Part shown: in pieces, positions 22,441 through 29,575 of the stretch
How the letters are laid out: every line of letters begins with the position of its first letter
Numbering within the stretch: the first letter of the stretch is position 1
Source: Saprospiraceae bacterium
Lineage (GTDB): Bacteria > Bacteroidota > Bacteroidia > Chitinophagales > Saprospiraceae
Length of the DNA: 33,481 nt
Reading direction: 5' to 3'
Assembly (NCBI GenBank): GCA_016787285.1
Contig: JAEUUV010000146.1
Span: forward strand, 1 to 33,481
Translations under genes and position numbers: made by a program
Notes under the pieces: generated by a model
What the model saw: the letters and a program-made list of their open reading frames with translations, nothing else
Database searches by the model: none
What the model was told of the DNA's origin: nothing

Positions 22441-23091
22441 TTATTCTGCGTGAAAAACCCCGAGATCAAGTTCAAAACCCGGGAGGACATCTTCGCCGGA
22501 GAGGGTTTGGGAAAAGTTGGGGATATGCGTTTCCGTGCCGTCGGTGCGATACAGCCAGGCTTGTTGCGTTTCGGGGTCGAGGAGCCAGGCGAGGCGCACC
22601 CCGTTGGCGATCCAGACGGCGCGCATCTTGGTTTGCAGGGCATCGAGGCTGTCGCTCGGGCTGCGCACTTCGATGACGAAATCGGGGACGATGTGGGCAA
22701 AAGTTTTGCGTTCACGCGGGCTGAGTTGTTCGTGTTTATCGAGCGAAACCCAGGCGGCATCCGGCATACGTTTGGAGCCGTCGGGCAGTTTGAACAGGGT
22801 GGAGGAACTGAACACTTTGCCGAGTTTGGTGCGGCGGTTCCAGAGTCCGAGGTCAATAAGCGGTTCGGATTCGTTGTAACCGGAATCGTAGGAGTTGGGC
22901 ATAAGGATGGTGATATTTCCGTGGGCGTCTTGTTCGAGGCGGAGGTTCGGGTTGGCCAAGCAAAACTCCTCAAACTCCGCTTCGGTCATTTGCGGCAGGG
23001 CATAAAAAACCTCCCCGTCGCTCAGGTGAAGCGCGATTTTTTCGGAACGGGCTGAAGCAGGTGGCGGGGCGGCAAGGGCATCTCGCGTCAT
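22441..23091 (-). CDS. Uma2 family (DUF820) putative PD-(D/E)XK endonuclease
   Basis: 216-residue protein, typical Uma2 length. It shows SEKIALHLSDGEVFYALPQMTEAEFEEFC at the N-terminus, then LPDGSKRMPDAAWVS (PD at 110-111), VPDFVIEVRSPSDS (D137, E141), KMRAVWIANGVRLAWLLDPETQQAWLYR and GEDVLPGFELDL near the C-terminus, the family's usual order and restriction-endonuclease-like fold. Biological role of Uma2 proteins is unclear; they are abundant in cyanobacteria and some Bacteroidota. I chose MTRDALAAPP at 23091, placed 9 bases after a predicted start site; longer frames overlap the permease. It lies on the opposite strand inside the efflux operon and has its own promoter. Confidence 0.92.
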   Translation of the reverse strand: MTRDALAAPPPASARSEKIALHLSDGEVFYALPQMTEAEFEEFCLANPNLRLEQDAHGNITILMPNSYDSGYNESEPLIDLGLWNRRTKLGKVFSSSTLFKLPDGSKRMPDAAWVSLDKHEQLSPRERKTFAHIVPDFVIEVRSPSDSLDALQTKMRAVWIANGVRLAWLLDPETQQAWLYRTDGTETHIPNFSQTLSGEDVLPGFELDLGVFHAE

Positions 23092-23105
23092 GGCAAAAAT
23101 TTTTA

Positions 23106-23135
23106 CAAAAGTAACGATCAAAATGGGTTTGTCAA
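23106..23135 (-). promoter_or_regulatory. Bacteroidota promoter for the Uma2 gene
   Basis: Minus strand TACTTTTG (from 23106-23113) is a perfect -7 match; TTG (from 23133-23135) lies 19 bases upstream, within the normal range. The predicted start near 23100 gives a leader of about 9 bases before the Uma2 ATG. The promoter overlaps the start of the divergent permease gene. Confidence 0.65.
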
Positions 23136-24280
23136 CAAGGTTATTACCCCCGGGGCGTTTCCGGGCATTCGTGGTGAAGGAGTTTCGCCACATTCTGCGC
23201 GACCGGCGTACGCTGCTCATTCTGTTCGGGATGCCGGTGGCGCAGGTGCTGTTGTTTGGCTTCGTGCTCACCACCGAAGTCAAGAACGCCGCTATCGCCG
23301 TGCTCGACCCCTCGAAAGATGCTGCGAGTATCGGCCTCACCAACCGCCTGGTATCGAGCGGGTATTTCCAATTAGAAAAACACCTCGAATCGGCCGCCGA
23401 TTTGGAGCCAGCCTTCCGAACGGGCAAAATCAAAATGGCGGTGGTTTTTCCACCCGATTTTGCCAAAACACTTTCAGAACCAACCGCCAACAACCAACCG
23501 CCAATAGCCCCGATTCAGATCATCGGCGACGCCTCCGACCCCAATACTGCCACCACGCTCACCAACTACGCCTCGGCCATCATCGCTGCCTGGCAACAGG
23601 AACACACTAGAAAACTCATCACTCATCGCTCATCACTCATCGCTACGGAAACCCGGATGCGCTACAACCCCGAGCAGAAAGCCGTTTTCAACTTTGTCCC
23701 GGGGGTGATGACGCTGATCCTGATGCTCGTATCGGCCATGATGACCTCTATTACCATTGCCCGGGAAAAAGAACAGGGCACAATGGAGGTGCTGCTCGTG
23801 TCGCCCCTGAAACCGATCCAGATTATTCTGGGGAAAACGACGCCCTACCTCGTATTGTCGTTCGTCAATGCTGCGGTGGTTGTTATGCTTGGCATGCTGG
23901 TTTTCGGTATGCCGATGAACGGGTCGGTACTGCTGCTGGCGATTGAGTGCGTGCTGTATATGTTCGTGGCCTTGTCGCTCGGCATTTTCATCAGTACGCG
24001 GGCGAAGGACCAAATGACCGCCATGTTCATGTCGGCGCTTGGGCTGCTCATGCCGACGGTGTTGTTGTCAGGGTTTATTTTTCCAAGGGAAAGTATGCCC
24101 GTACCGCTTCAGGTCATCGGCAGCGCAATACCTGCCACCTGGTTCAACCCCGTCATCAAGGGCATTATGATAAAAGGCGTGGGGCTGGAAGTGTTGTGGA
24201 AACAGACGCTGATACTGGGCGGGATGGCGCTGGTATTCCTGGGGTTGAGTATGCGCAATTTTAAAGACAGACTGGAATAA
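23123..24280 (+). CDS. ABC-2 type permease (YbhS/YbhR-like), first subunit
   Basis: About 385 residues. One N-terminal membrane helix (TLLILFGMPVAQVLLFGFVL), a large periplasmic domain, then a five-helix membrane block (FVPGVMTLILMLVSAMMTSITIAREKEQGTMEVLLVSPLKP; then LVLSFVNAAVVVMLGMLVFG and so on), the ABC2_membrane_3 layout. The start is uncertain: the ATG at 23090 would add 11 residues encoded by the Uma2 promoter and shares its CATG with the Uma2 start, so I prefer the ATG at 23123 (MGLSTRLLPPGRFRAFVVKEF). Inside the periplasmic part, 23611-23646 is an in-frame copy of a phrase repeat giving KLITHRSSLIA. It works with the second permease and the ATPase pair. Confidence 0.88.
   Translation: MGLSTRLLPPGRFRAFVVKEFRHILRDRRTLLILFGMPVAQVLLFGFVLTTEVKNAAIAVLDPSKDAASIGLTNRLVSSGYFQLEKHLESAADLEPAFRTGKIKMAVVFPPDFAKTLSEPTANNQPPIAPIQIIGDASDPNTATTLTNYASAIIAAWQQEHTRKLITHRSSLIATETRMRYNPEQKAVFNFVPGVMTLILMLVSAMMTSITIAREKEQGTMEVLLVSPLKPIQIILGKTTPYLVLSFVNAAVVVMLGMLVFGMPMNGSVLLLAIECVLYMFVALSLGIFISTRAKDQMTAMFMSALGLLMPTVLLSGFIFPRESMPVPLQVIGSAIPATWFNPVIKGIMIKGVGLEVLWKQTLILGGMALVFLGLSMRNFKDRLE
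23611..23646. repeat. ACTCATC phrase repeat inside the permease gene
   Basis: 36 bases starting AAAACTCATCACTCATCG and built of ACTCATC/GCTCATC units. It matches 29534-29569 at 33 of 36 positions. It is in frame and encodes about 12 residues of the periplasmic domain. Confidence 0.8.
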
Positions 24281-24335
24281 ATTCTTCCATTGCCTGATCA
24301 AATTTTCGGTTTTAAAAGTAAACGGTCTTTCACAA

Positions 24336-25430
24336 ATGCGCACGGTTTTATTTCTGGTTCAAAAGGAATTTTTGCAGGTTTTTCGCAACAAGGTCATGCT
24401 GCCCCTGCTGCTGGTCATGCCGGTTTTGCAGACGCTGCTGCTGTCGTTTGCGGCAAACTATGAGGTGAAAAACCTGGCCCTTGCGGTGGTAGACCACGAC
24501 CTGTCGCCCTTGTCACGGCAGTTGGTTTCCAAATTCAGCGCCTCGGGATATTTTCAGGTCAAACAGACTTCTTTCGACGCCAAAGATGCCGATGCCGCTA
24601 TGGCCGCCGACCGGGTGGATCTTATTTTGGAAATACCGGCCCATTTTGAGCGCGACCTTGTCCGGGAAAATCACACGTCCGTATCGCTTACTGCCAACGC
24701 GATCAATGCAAGCAAGGCTGGCATCGGAATGGGCTACGCACTGGCTACGGTTGATGGCGGACGCTGGGCCTTGGACGACGCAGTGTCCACCCTGCAGCCG
24801 GTAACCGCTTCTTACTGGTACAACCCAAGGCTGGATTACAAGACGTTCATGGTGCCGGGCATCCTCGGGGTCATTGTGTCGCTGATCATTTGTTTTCTGA
24901 CCGCCCTGAATATCGTGCGGGAACGGGAGTTGGGCACCATTGAGCAGTTGAACGTGACGCCGATTCAAAAGTGGCAGTTCATTCTCGGCAAATTGCTGCC
25001 GTTCTGGTTGCTTTCCCTGGTTATGATGACACTGGGCCTGACGGTTGGAAAACTCGTTTTTGACATTCCCATGGTCGGAAGTCTGTGGTTGGTGTTTGGC
25101 TACACCGCCTTGTTTACCCCCTGTATGCTTGGGCTTGGTTTTCTCATCTCCAATTTTGCGGAAACACAGCAGCAAGCCATGTTTACTGCCTGGTTTTTTA
25201 TGGTCATCTTCATCATGATGTGCGGACTTTTTACGCCGGTGGAAAGTATGCCCGACTGGGCACAGGCGCTAAACACCATAAACCCGGTAGCCTATTTTGT
25301 AAAATTCATGCGCCTCGTACTGCTCAAAGGCGCGGAGTTTCAGGACATCCGGGAAAATTTTTACACCGTAGCGGGCTACGCTGTAGTGGCCAACAGCCTT
25401 GCTGTGTGGACGTACAGAAAGCGGGCTTAA
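24336..25430 (+). CDS. ABC-2 type permease (YbhS/YbhR-like), second subunit
   Basis: 364 residues with the same plan as the previous gene: KEFLQVFRNKVMLPLLLVMPVLQTLLLSF at the N-terminus, a periplasmic domain (about 45-165), then FMVPGILGVIVSLIICFLTALNIVRERELGTIEQLNVTPIQKWQFILGK, and further helices through LGLGFLISNFAETQQQAMFTAWFFMVIFIMMCGLFTPVESMP. The RE-E-GT-E-L-VTP loop is the conserved coupling region of the family. It follows the first permease by 55 bases, with no promoter recognised. The pair should form the heterodimeric membrane channel. Substrates of YbhFSR-type pumps include cations and some drugs in E. coli; here the substrate is unknown. Confidence 0.93.
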   Translation: MRTVLFLVQKEFLQVFRNKVMLPLLLVMPVLQTLLLSFAANYEVKNLALAVVDHDLSPLSRQLVSKFSASGYFQVKQTSFDAKDADAAMAADRVDLILEIPAHFERDLVRENHTSVSLTANAINASKAGIGMGYALATVDGGRWALDDAVSTLQPVTASYWYNPRLDYKTFMVPGILGVIVSLIICFLTALNIVRERELGTIEQLNVTPIQKWQFILGKLLPFWLLSLVMMTLGLTVGKLVFDIPMVGSLWLVFGYTALFTPCMLGLGFLISNFAETQQQAMFTAWFFMVIFIMMCGLFTPVESMPDWAQALNTINPVAYFVKFMRLVLLKGAEFQDIRENFYTVAGYAVVANSLAVWTYRKRA

Positions 25431-25493
25431 GTTCTACTGCAAACAATTCCATGTTCCCTGTGCCGTTGTTCTCGAAAGATCATTCCGGCCTGT

Positions 25494-25521
25494 GACAACC
25501 GTCATTCCCGCCCGGGTTGTC
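25494..25521. other. hairpin after the permease operon
   Basis: GACAACC (25494-25500) pairs with GGTTGTC (25515-25521) around a 14-base loop that contains GTCATTCCCG, similar to part of the interspersed repeat. No T-run follows, so only a weak case for a terminator. Confidence 0.35.
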
Positions 25522-25528
25522 TTCAGTT

Positions 25529-25536
25529 CATCTTTG
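25529..25536 (+). promoter_or_regulatory. candidate -7 element for the small membrane protein gene
   Basis: CATCTTTG is 7 of 8 to TAnnTTTG, 35 bases before the ATG at 25571. No -33 match was found. Confidence 0.35.
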
Positions 25537-25570
25537 CCGCCGTTGAACATCTAAAACTCTGTTGTTTGTT

Positions 25571-25762
25571 ATGAAATTCGAGTACAATTTGTCCATGGCG
25601 GAGATCGTCGTTTCGTATTTGCTGATGATGGCAGTGATCGTTGTCGGTATCTTTTCCGGCCAGTCTTGGTTGGCGGTTCTTGGCCTCCCACTTTTCCTCC
25701 GCGGGTTGATGGGGTGGTGCCCACTGAAGACCTTGTTGCAGCAAGGCAAAACGAACGGGTAG
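25571..25762 (+). CDS. small DUF2892-like inner membrane protein
   Basis: 63 residues with two membrane helices (about 12-31, IVVSYLLMMAVIVVGIFSG, and 34-48, WLAVLGLPLFLRGLMG) and the conserved WCPL motif after the second helix, as in DUF2892/YgaP-type membrane domains, where a GxCPLY motif follows. The frame can be read from a TTG three codons earlier; ATG at 25571 is preferred. It has its own possible promoter and a terminator at 25787-25827, so it is likely monocistronic. Function is unknown. Confidence 0.75.
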   Translation: MKFEYNLSMAEIVVSYLLMMAVIVVGIFSGQSWLAVLGLPLFLRGLMGWCPLKTLLQQGKTNG

Positions 25763-25786
25763 TGCGTTTAGCGTGAACGTTTCGTG

Positions 25787-25827
25787 ACATGAGTCGCTTC
25801 GAAGTCGGAGTGACTCATGTTTTTTTA
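25787..25827 (+). terminator. intrinsic terminator after the small membrane protein gene
   Basis: ACATGAGTC (25787-25795) pairs with GACTCATGT (25812-25820), followed by a seven-base T-run. It lies 24 bases after the stop codon. Confidence 0.8.
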
Positions 25828-25904
25828 CGCATCTCGTGGAAACAAGAATTGTCGGACACGAGCCTTATGCGGCGGGCACAAACAACCCGGTCGGTTTTTT
25901 CCCG

Positions 25905-25912
25905 TTACTTTG
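25905..25912 (+). promoter_or_regulatory. candidate -7 element for the transthyretin-like lipoprotein gene
   Basis: TTACTTTG is 7 of 8 to TAnnTTTG, 21 bases before the ATG. The predicted leader is about 15 bases. Confidence 0.35.
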
Positions 25913-25932
25913 TCCTGTAAATTCGACCCGGA

Positions 25933-26325
25933 ATGAAACACGCATTTTTCGCGGCCTTTGCTGCGCTTCTCGCCGTCGGTTGCGGCCCCGCCGAACCGAT
26001 TGATATTACCTTGCCTACACAAATTTGTGTGACGACACAGCATCATGGCCTCCCGGTAGCGGACTGTACGATTTATGTGAAATGGAATGCCGACAGTTTC
26101 CCGGGTTACGACCAGCCTCCCGGGTATTTTGATGCCGTGTTTAAAACCGATAAAAATGCGCGGGGATGCATCAAACCCGTACCGGAGGGGCGCCATTGGC
26201 TGGTAGCAATCGGTTACGACAGCCTGTATTATCCGCATGACGTGATGGGGAATTTGCCGGTCACGATTTCGCTTGACGGCACTGTAAAACTTGACACGAT
26301 CATCTATGTGACCGAGAAGCACTAA
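25933..26325 (+). CDS. lipoprotein with a transthyretin/carboxypeptidase-regulatory-like domain
   Basis: 130 residues. Signal peptide with lipobox LLAVGC (C17). The rest looks like a small beta-sandwich of the kind found in carboxypeptidase-regulatory-like domains: VTTQHHGLPVADCTIYVKWNADSFPG, then DAVFKTDKNARGCIKPVPEGRHWLVAIGYD, with the G-x-P-V-x-D-x-T-V-Y pattern and a turn before a GxYxLxAxGYD strand, ending with VTEKH. No catalytic residues are evident. It may be a surface lipoprotein; function is unknown. It converges with the next gene, the stop codons almost touching. Confidence 0.75.
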   Translation: MKHAFFAAFAALLAVGCGPAEPIDITLPTQICVTTQHHGLPVADCTIYVKWNADSFPGYDQPPGYFDAVFKTDKNARGCIKPVPEGRHWLVAIGYDSLYYPHDVMGNLPVTISLDGTVKLDTIIYVTEKH

Positions 26326-26326
26326 A

Positions 26327-26953
26327 TCAGTTTTCGGGCGCTTTCGCCTGTGAGAACTCGTATGCAACCAGGATGGTTGGAATGAAATACAGATTAATCT
26401 CCGGTTTTCGGGTAAGGTTAACGTAGGGATTGCACATCAAATCAAGGCCAAGCCCCCAATACTTCCCCAGTTTCCGTGTCCAAGAGGTGGACAAAGCAAA
26501 CCCAGCGAAATTATTCACCTCTGTTGTTCCTTCGGCGGCTATTCTTCTGGATTCAGCTTCCACTTCGGGAGTTAAGCCCACACCGCAGTACGGATCGTAT
26601 TCAAACGGCAAAATATGTTTCCATTGCTTCGCAAAAGAAATACCGCCATCAAGCGTCCAATCCGTTTTGGCGCCTTTGTTGAGTTTGAACCGCCTGACCA
26701 CGTCAACGTTGGCCACGGTTAATCGCATAAAGGGTGCATCACTACCAACAGAGTTGGTCGTAAAATTTGCTTTAACACCCCAAGCCTGCCCCAAGATAGC
26801 AGGCAAATAGTAGGACACCGAGCCACCAGAAATATCCTGCTTGTTGATTGTTGGGAATACTCGAAAGCCAAGCACAAGTTGGCTGCCCGATTGTGCCGGG
26901 AGCAATGTTATACCGATGGCCAAAAACATGAGGCTGGTGCATGTGTAGCGCAT
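26327..26953 (-). CDS. secreted/outer-membrane beta-barrel-like protein of unknown function
   Basis: 208 residues with a signal peptide (YTCTSLMFLAIGITLLPAQS) and alternating polar/aromatic strands: YYLPAILGQAWGVKANFT, RLTVANVDVVRRFKL, GFALSTSWTRKLGKYWGLGLDLMCNP and NLYFIPTILVAYEF near the C-terminus. This fits an 8-stranded barrel in the outer membrane, though no family is certain. Base composition is visibly more AT-rich than most neighbours, so recent acquisition is possible. It has a perfect -7 element. It may be secreted with the transthyretin-like lipoprotein next to it, but nothing links them directly. Confidence 0.75.
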   Translation of the reverse strand: MRYTCTSLMFLAIGITLLPAQSGSQLVLGFRVFPTINKQDISGGSVSYYLPAILGQAWGVKANFTTNSVGSDAPFMRLTVANVDVVRRFKLNKGAKTDWTLDGGISFAKQWKHILPFEYDPYCGVGLTPEVEAESRRIAAEGTTEVNNFAGFALSTSWTRKLGKYWGLGLDLMCNPYVNLTRKPEINLYFIPTILVAYEFSQAKAPEN

Positions 26954-26981
26954 ATCAAACCGTTTGTGTTACGAGATACAG

Positions 26982-26989
26982 CAAAGGTA
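26982..26989 (-). promoter_or_regulatory. Bacteroidota -7 element for the barrel-like protein gene
   Basis: Minus strand TACCTTTG, perfect TAnnTTTG match, 29 bases upstream of the ATG at 26953. No -33 TTG was found in the 17-23 base window. Confidence 0.5.
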
Positions 26990-27100
26990 AAAGAATGCTG
27001 CCCGGAAATTTTTATTCAGTATTCCCCCAATCTCCGTTTCTTTGCAGTCGTAATTTTTGCCGGCCCGGCTAATGCAACCATGCAACACCTAACACCTTAT

Positions 27101-27108
27101 TAGTTTTG
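27101..27108 (+). promoter_or_regulatory. Bacteroidota -7 element for pyrH
   Basis: TAGTTTTG is a perfect TAnnTTTG match. The predicted start near 27114 leaves a leader of about 90 bases containing a hairpin and T-run. No -33 match. Confidence 0.45.
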
Positions 27109-27118
27109 AAAAACACCG

Positions 27119-27155
27119 TCCTCCACGCGACAAAAGCGCCTGGGGGATTTTTTTT
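27119..27155 (+). terminator. possible leader terminator/attenuator before pyrH
   Basis: An imperfect stem (TCCTCCACGCG at 27119-27129 with GCGCCTGGGGGA at 27136-27147) is followed by eight Ts (27148-27155). Since the upstream gene is divergent, only transcripts for pyrH would meet it, so it may be an attenuator. The stem has mismatches, so this is uncertain. Confidence 0.45.
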
Positions 27156-27203
27156 GTCTAACCTGACTCCTCAACGCCCCTCACACAACCCGGCTCAAGC
27201 GAC

Positions 27204-27917
27204 ATGGCAATCAAGTACAAACGTATCCTGCTGAAACTTTCCGGCGAAAGCCTCATGGGCCAACAGCGGTATGGCATCGAGGCCGATATGCTCCAGCACT
27301 ATGCCTACCAGATCAAGGAACTGCACGATCTGGGCGTGGAAATAGCCGTAGTCATCGGTGGCGGCAATATATTCCGGGGCATCCAGTCAAATGGCGCCGG
27401 GATCGAGAACGTGACGGGCGATTACATGGGTATGCTGGCCACCGTCATCAACGGCCTTGCCCTGCAAAGCGCCCTCGAAAGTGTCGGCGTGTACACCCGC
27501 CTGATGACGGCCCTCCGCATGGAAAGCATCGCTGAACCGTACATCCGCCGCCGGGCGATTCGACACCTCGAAAAAGGCCGCGTGGTCATTTGCGCTGCCG
27601 GAACCGGCAATCCCTACTTCACCACCGACAGCGCCGCAGCCCTCCGCGCCAATGAAATCAGTGCCGATGTGATCCTCAAAGGCACCCGCGTAGACGGCAT
27701 CTACACCGCCGACCCGGAAAAAGACCCCTCGGCGATCAAGTTCGACAAACTGACATTCGCCAAGTGCATCGCCCTCGGCCTGGAAGTGATGGACATGACC
27801 GCCTTCACCCTCTGCCAACAGAACAACATGCCCATCATCGTTTTTGACATCAACGCGCCCGACAACCTGCGCCGAATCATCACCGGCGAAGCGGTGGGCA
27901 CCCTCGTTGAAGGTTGA
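27204..27917 (+). CDS. pyrH: UMP kinase
   Basis: Hexameric cytoplasmic kinase making UDP from UMP, the first step from UMP to UTP and CTP. 237 residues, family length. It begins [19 protein letters not shown], with [31 protein letters not shown], the [44 protein letters not shown] nucleotide-binding part, [15 protein letters not shown] and [21 protein letters not shown] at the end, all as expected in bacterial PyrH. A possible attenuator precedes it and a phrase-repeat hairpin starts over its stop codon. The flippase gene begins 90 bases later. Confidence 0.97.
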   Translation: MAIKYKRILLKLSGESLMGQQRYGIEADMLQHYAYQIKELHDLGVEIAVVIGGGNIFRGIQSNGAGIENVTGDYMGMLATVINGLALQSALESVGVYTRLMTALRMESIAEPYIRRRAIRHLEKGRVVICAAGTGNPYFTTDSAAALRANEISADVILKGTRVDGIYTADPEKDPSAIKFDKLTFAKCIALGLEVMDMTAFTLCQQNNMPIIVFDINAPDNLRRIITGEAVGTLVEG

Positions 27918-28005
27918 TTGGTTGACTGGTTGATAATCTTGGCCCAATCAACCAATCAACCAGTCAACCAGTCAACCAGTCAACCAATCAACCAATCAAC
28001 CAGTC
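27912..28005. repeat. CAACCAAT 8-bp tandem repeat and matching inverted arm
   Basis: Seven 8-base units A(A/G)TCAACC run from 27946 to 28001, in the order AA, AA, AG, AG, AG, AA, AA, plus a partial unit to 28005. On the other side of an 11-base spacer 27912-27934 carries three units of the inverse (GGTTGATT, GGTTGACT, GGTTGAT), so the arms can pair. The left arm includes the pyrH stop codon and the right end is 1 base before the next gene's GTG. Confidence 0.85.
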
Positions 28006-28006
28006 T

Positions 28007-29476
28007 GTGCAACGCGAATTCTTCCTCAACATCCTGTTTCTGGTTGCGATCAACCTGCTAATCAAGCCGTTTTTCATCTTCGGGATTGATCTGGAGGTGC
28101 AAAACCGGCTGCCGGAGGGTGATTACGGGTTGTACTTTACCCTGCTCAATTTCACCTACCTGTTCCAAATCCTGAACGACTTCGGGATTCAGAATTTCAA
28201 CAACCGGCACGTCAGTCAGCACCCGGCCTTGTTGCCCAAGTATTTTCCCAACCTGCTGTTTATCAAGTTCCTGCTCGGTATTTTTTATGTCGGCATTGCG
28301 CTGTCGGCAGCCTGGGGACTGGCAGGGTACGGCATGCGTGAACTGCCGCTGCTGGGAATCCTGTTGTTGAACCAGGTGCTGGCACAGGGCATTTTGTTTT
28401 TGCGATCCAACATCTCCGGGCTGGGGCACTACCGGTTAGACAGCGTGCTTTCCTCGCTCGACAAATTGCTGATGTTGCTCAGTTGCGGTGTGCTGCTGTG
28501 GATGATGCCACCGGATTCCCTGTCGGCAGAAACTTTTGCGCTTGCGCAAACACTGGCCCTGGGACTGACGGTGCTGGTGGTGGCGATGGTTTTGCGCCGC
28601 AAGGCAGACATTCGCATCCGTCCCTCCTGGCTGCGCAACCCGCGCAGCGGACGCCCGGCCATGCTCGCCCTTTTTCGGAAAAGTTACCCGTACGCGCTGG
28701 TGATCCTGCTGATGACCGCCTATACCCGTCTCGACGCAGTGTTGCTCGAACGCCTGTTGCCCGACGGCAGGCAGCACGCCGACGTGTACGCCGGGGCCTA
28801 CCGCCTGCTCGATGCGGCCAATATGCTGGGGTATCTGTTTGCCACGCTTCTGCTGCCGATGTTTGCCCGGATGCTGCGGCTGGGTACGGATGTGCGCCCC
28901 CTGGTGTCGGTCGGGTTCCGGCTGATCTGGGTCGGAAGTGTGACCCTTGCCGTGGTAGTTTTTTTCGCGCGTACCGAACTGATTCAGTTGATGATGCCCG
29001 AGCGGGCTTCGGCCTACCGTTCCGACACGTTGGGGTTGTTGTTCTGGGCTTTTGTACCGGTTTGTACGATCTACATTTTCAGCACCCTGCTCACCGCCGA
29101 CGAGCGGCTCCGGGCCATGAACCGCATTTTCGTTGCCGGAATCGCGCTCGATATTGCGCTGAACCTGTTCCTCATCCCGCGCTATCAGGCGCTCGGTGCG
29201 GCTGCGGCCACGCTCTGCACCCAGACGTTCGTAGCCCTCGGCATGATGGCGCTCTGCCTGCGGTATTTCCGGCTGCGGCCTTCGGCGGTGGGACTTGTGC
29301 GCACACTCGCGTTTGCGGCGACGGTCGGAGCCGCAGGGGTGTTTGTTTCTTATGAAACCGCGCTCTCGTGGCCGGCCCGGTCGGGCCTGGTTTTCGTGGT
29401 GGCCCTGGCAGCAGCGCTTTTGTTCCGGCAGGTGGATTTCCGGCAATTGCGGGCGTTGAACATGCCGAAAGAATAG
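28007..29476 (+). CDS. polysaccharide flippase (Wzx/MviN-type membrane protein)
   Basis: 489 residues with a dozen or more hydrophobic helices (FFLNILFLVAINLLIKPFFIFGIDLEVQN at the start; then LLFIKFLLGIFYVGIALSAAWGL; LPLLGILLLNQVLAQGILFLR and so on), like the polysaccharide transporter (Wzx) branch of the MOP superfamily, which flips lipid-linked sugars across the inner membrane. The start is GTG at 28007; VQREFFLNILF fits the family's N-terminus, and there is no ATG in frame near it. The phrase repeat ends 1 base upstream, so there is no ordinary ribosome-binding site. Neighbours do not form a sugar cluster; ugd is 16 kb away. Confidence 0.88.
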   Translation: MQREFFLNILFLVAINLLIKPFFIFGIDLEVQNRLPEGDYGLYFTLLNFTYLFQILNDFGIQNFNNRHVSQHPALLPKYFPNLLFIKFLLGIFYVGIALSAAWGLAGYGMRELPLLGILLLNQVLAQGILFLRSNISGLGHYRLDSVLSSLDKLLMLLSCGVLLWMMPPDSLSAETFALAQTLALGLTVLVVAMVLRRKADIRIRPSWLRNPRSGRPAMLALFRKSYPYALVILLMTAYTRLDAVLLERLLPDGRQHADVYAGAYRLLDAANMLGYLFATLLLPMFARMLRLGTDVRPLVSVGFRLIWVGSVTLAVVVFFARTELIQLMMPERASAYRSDTLGLLFWAFVPVCTIYIFSTLLTADERLRAMNRIFVAGIALDIALNLFLIPRYQALGAAAATLCTQTFVALGMMALCLRYFRLRPSAVGLVRTLAFAATVGAAGVFVSYETALSWPARSGLVFVVALAAALLFRQVDFRQLRALNMPKE

Positions 29477-29533
29477 CGCCGTACCAAACCCGGGCCAACC
29501 GGCGTTTGGTGCCGGAATCCCGCCGATTCACAC

Positions 29534-29569
29534 AAAACTTATCACTCATCGTTCATCACTCATCACTAC
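29534..29569. repeat. ACTCATC phrase repeat before a lipoprotein gene
   Basis: 36 bases (AAAACTTATCACTCATCG then TTCATCACTCATCACTAC). It matches the copy inside the permease gene at 23611-23646 at 33 of 36 positions, in the same orientation. It lies 6 bases before the ATG at 29576. Confidence 0.8.
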
Positions 29570-29575
29570 CGCCGC

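Noticed and set aside
22335-22973. Other open frames over the Uma2 gene and repeat
   Set aside because: The Uma2 frame has complete family motifs; the others are Ser/Pro/Arg-rich shadows.
27946-28005. CAACCAAT repeats as a CRISPR array
   Set aside because: Units are 8 bases with no spacers, and there are no cas genes.
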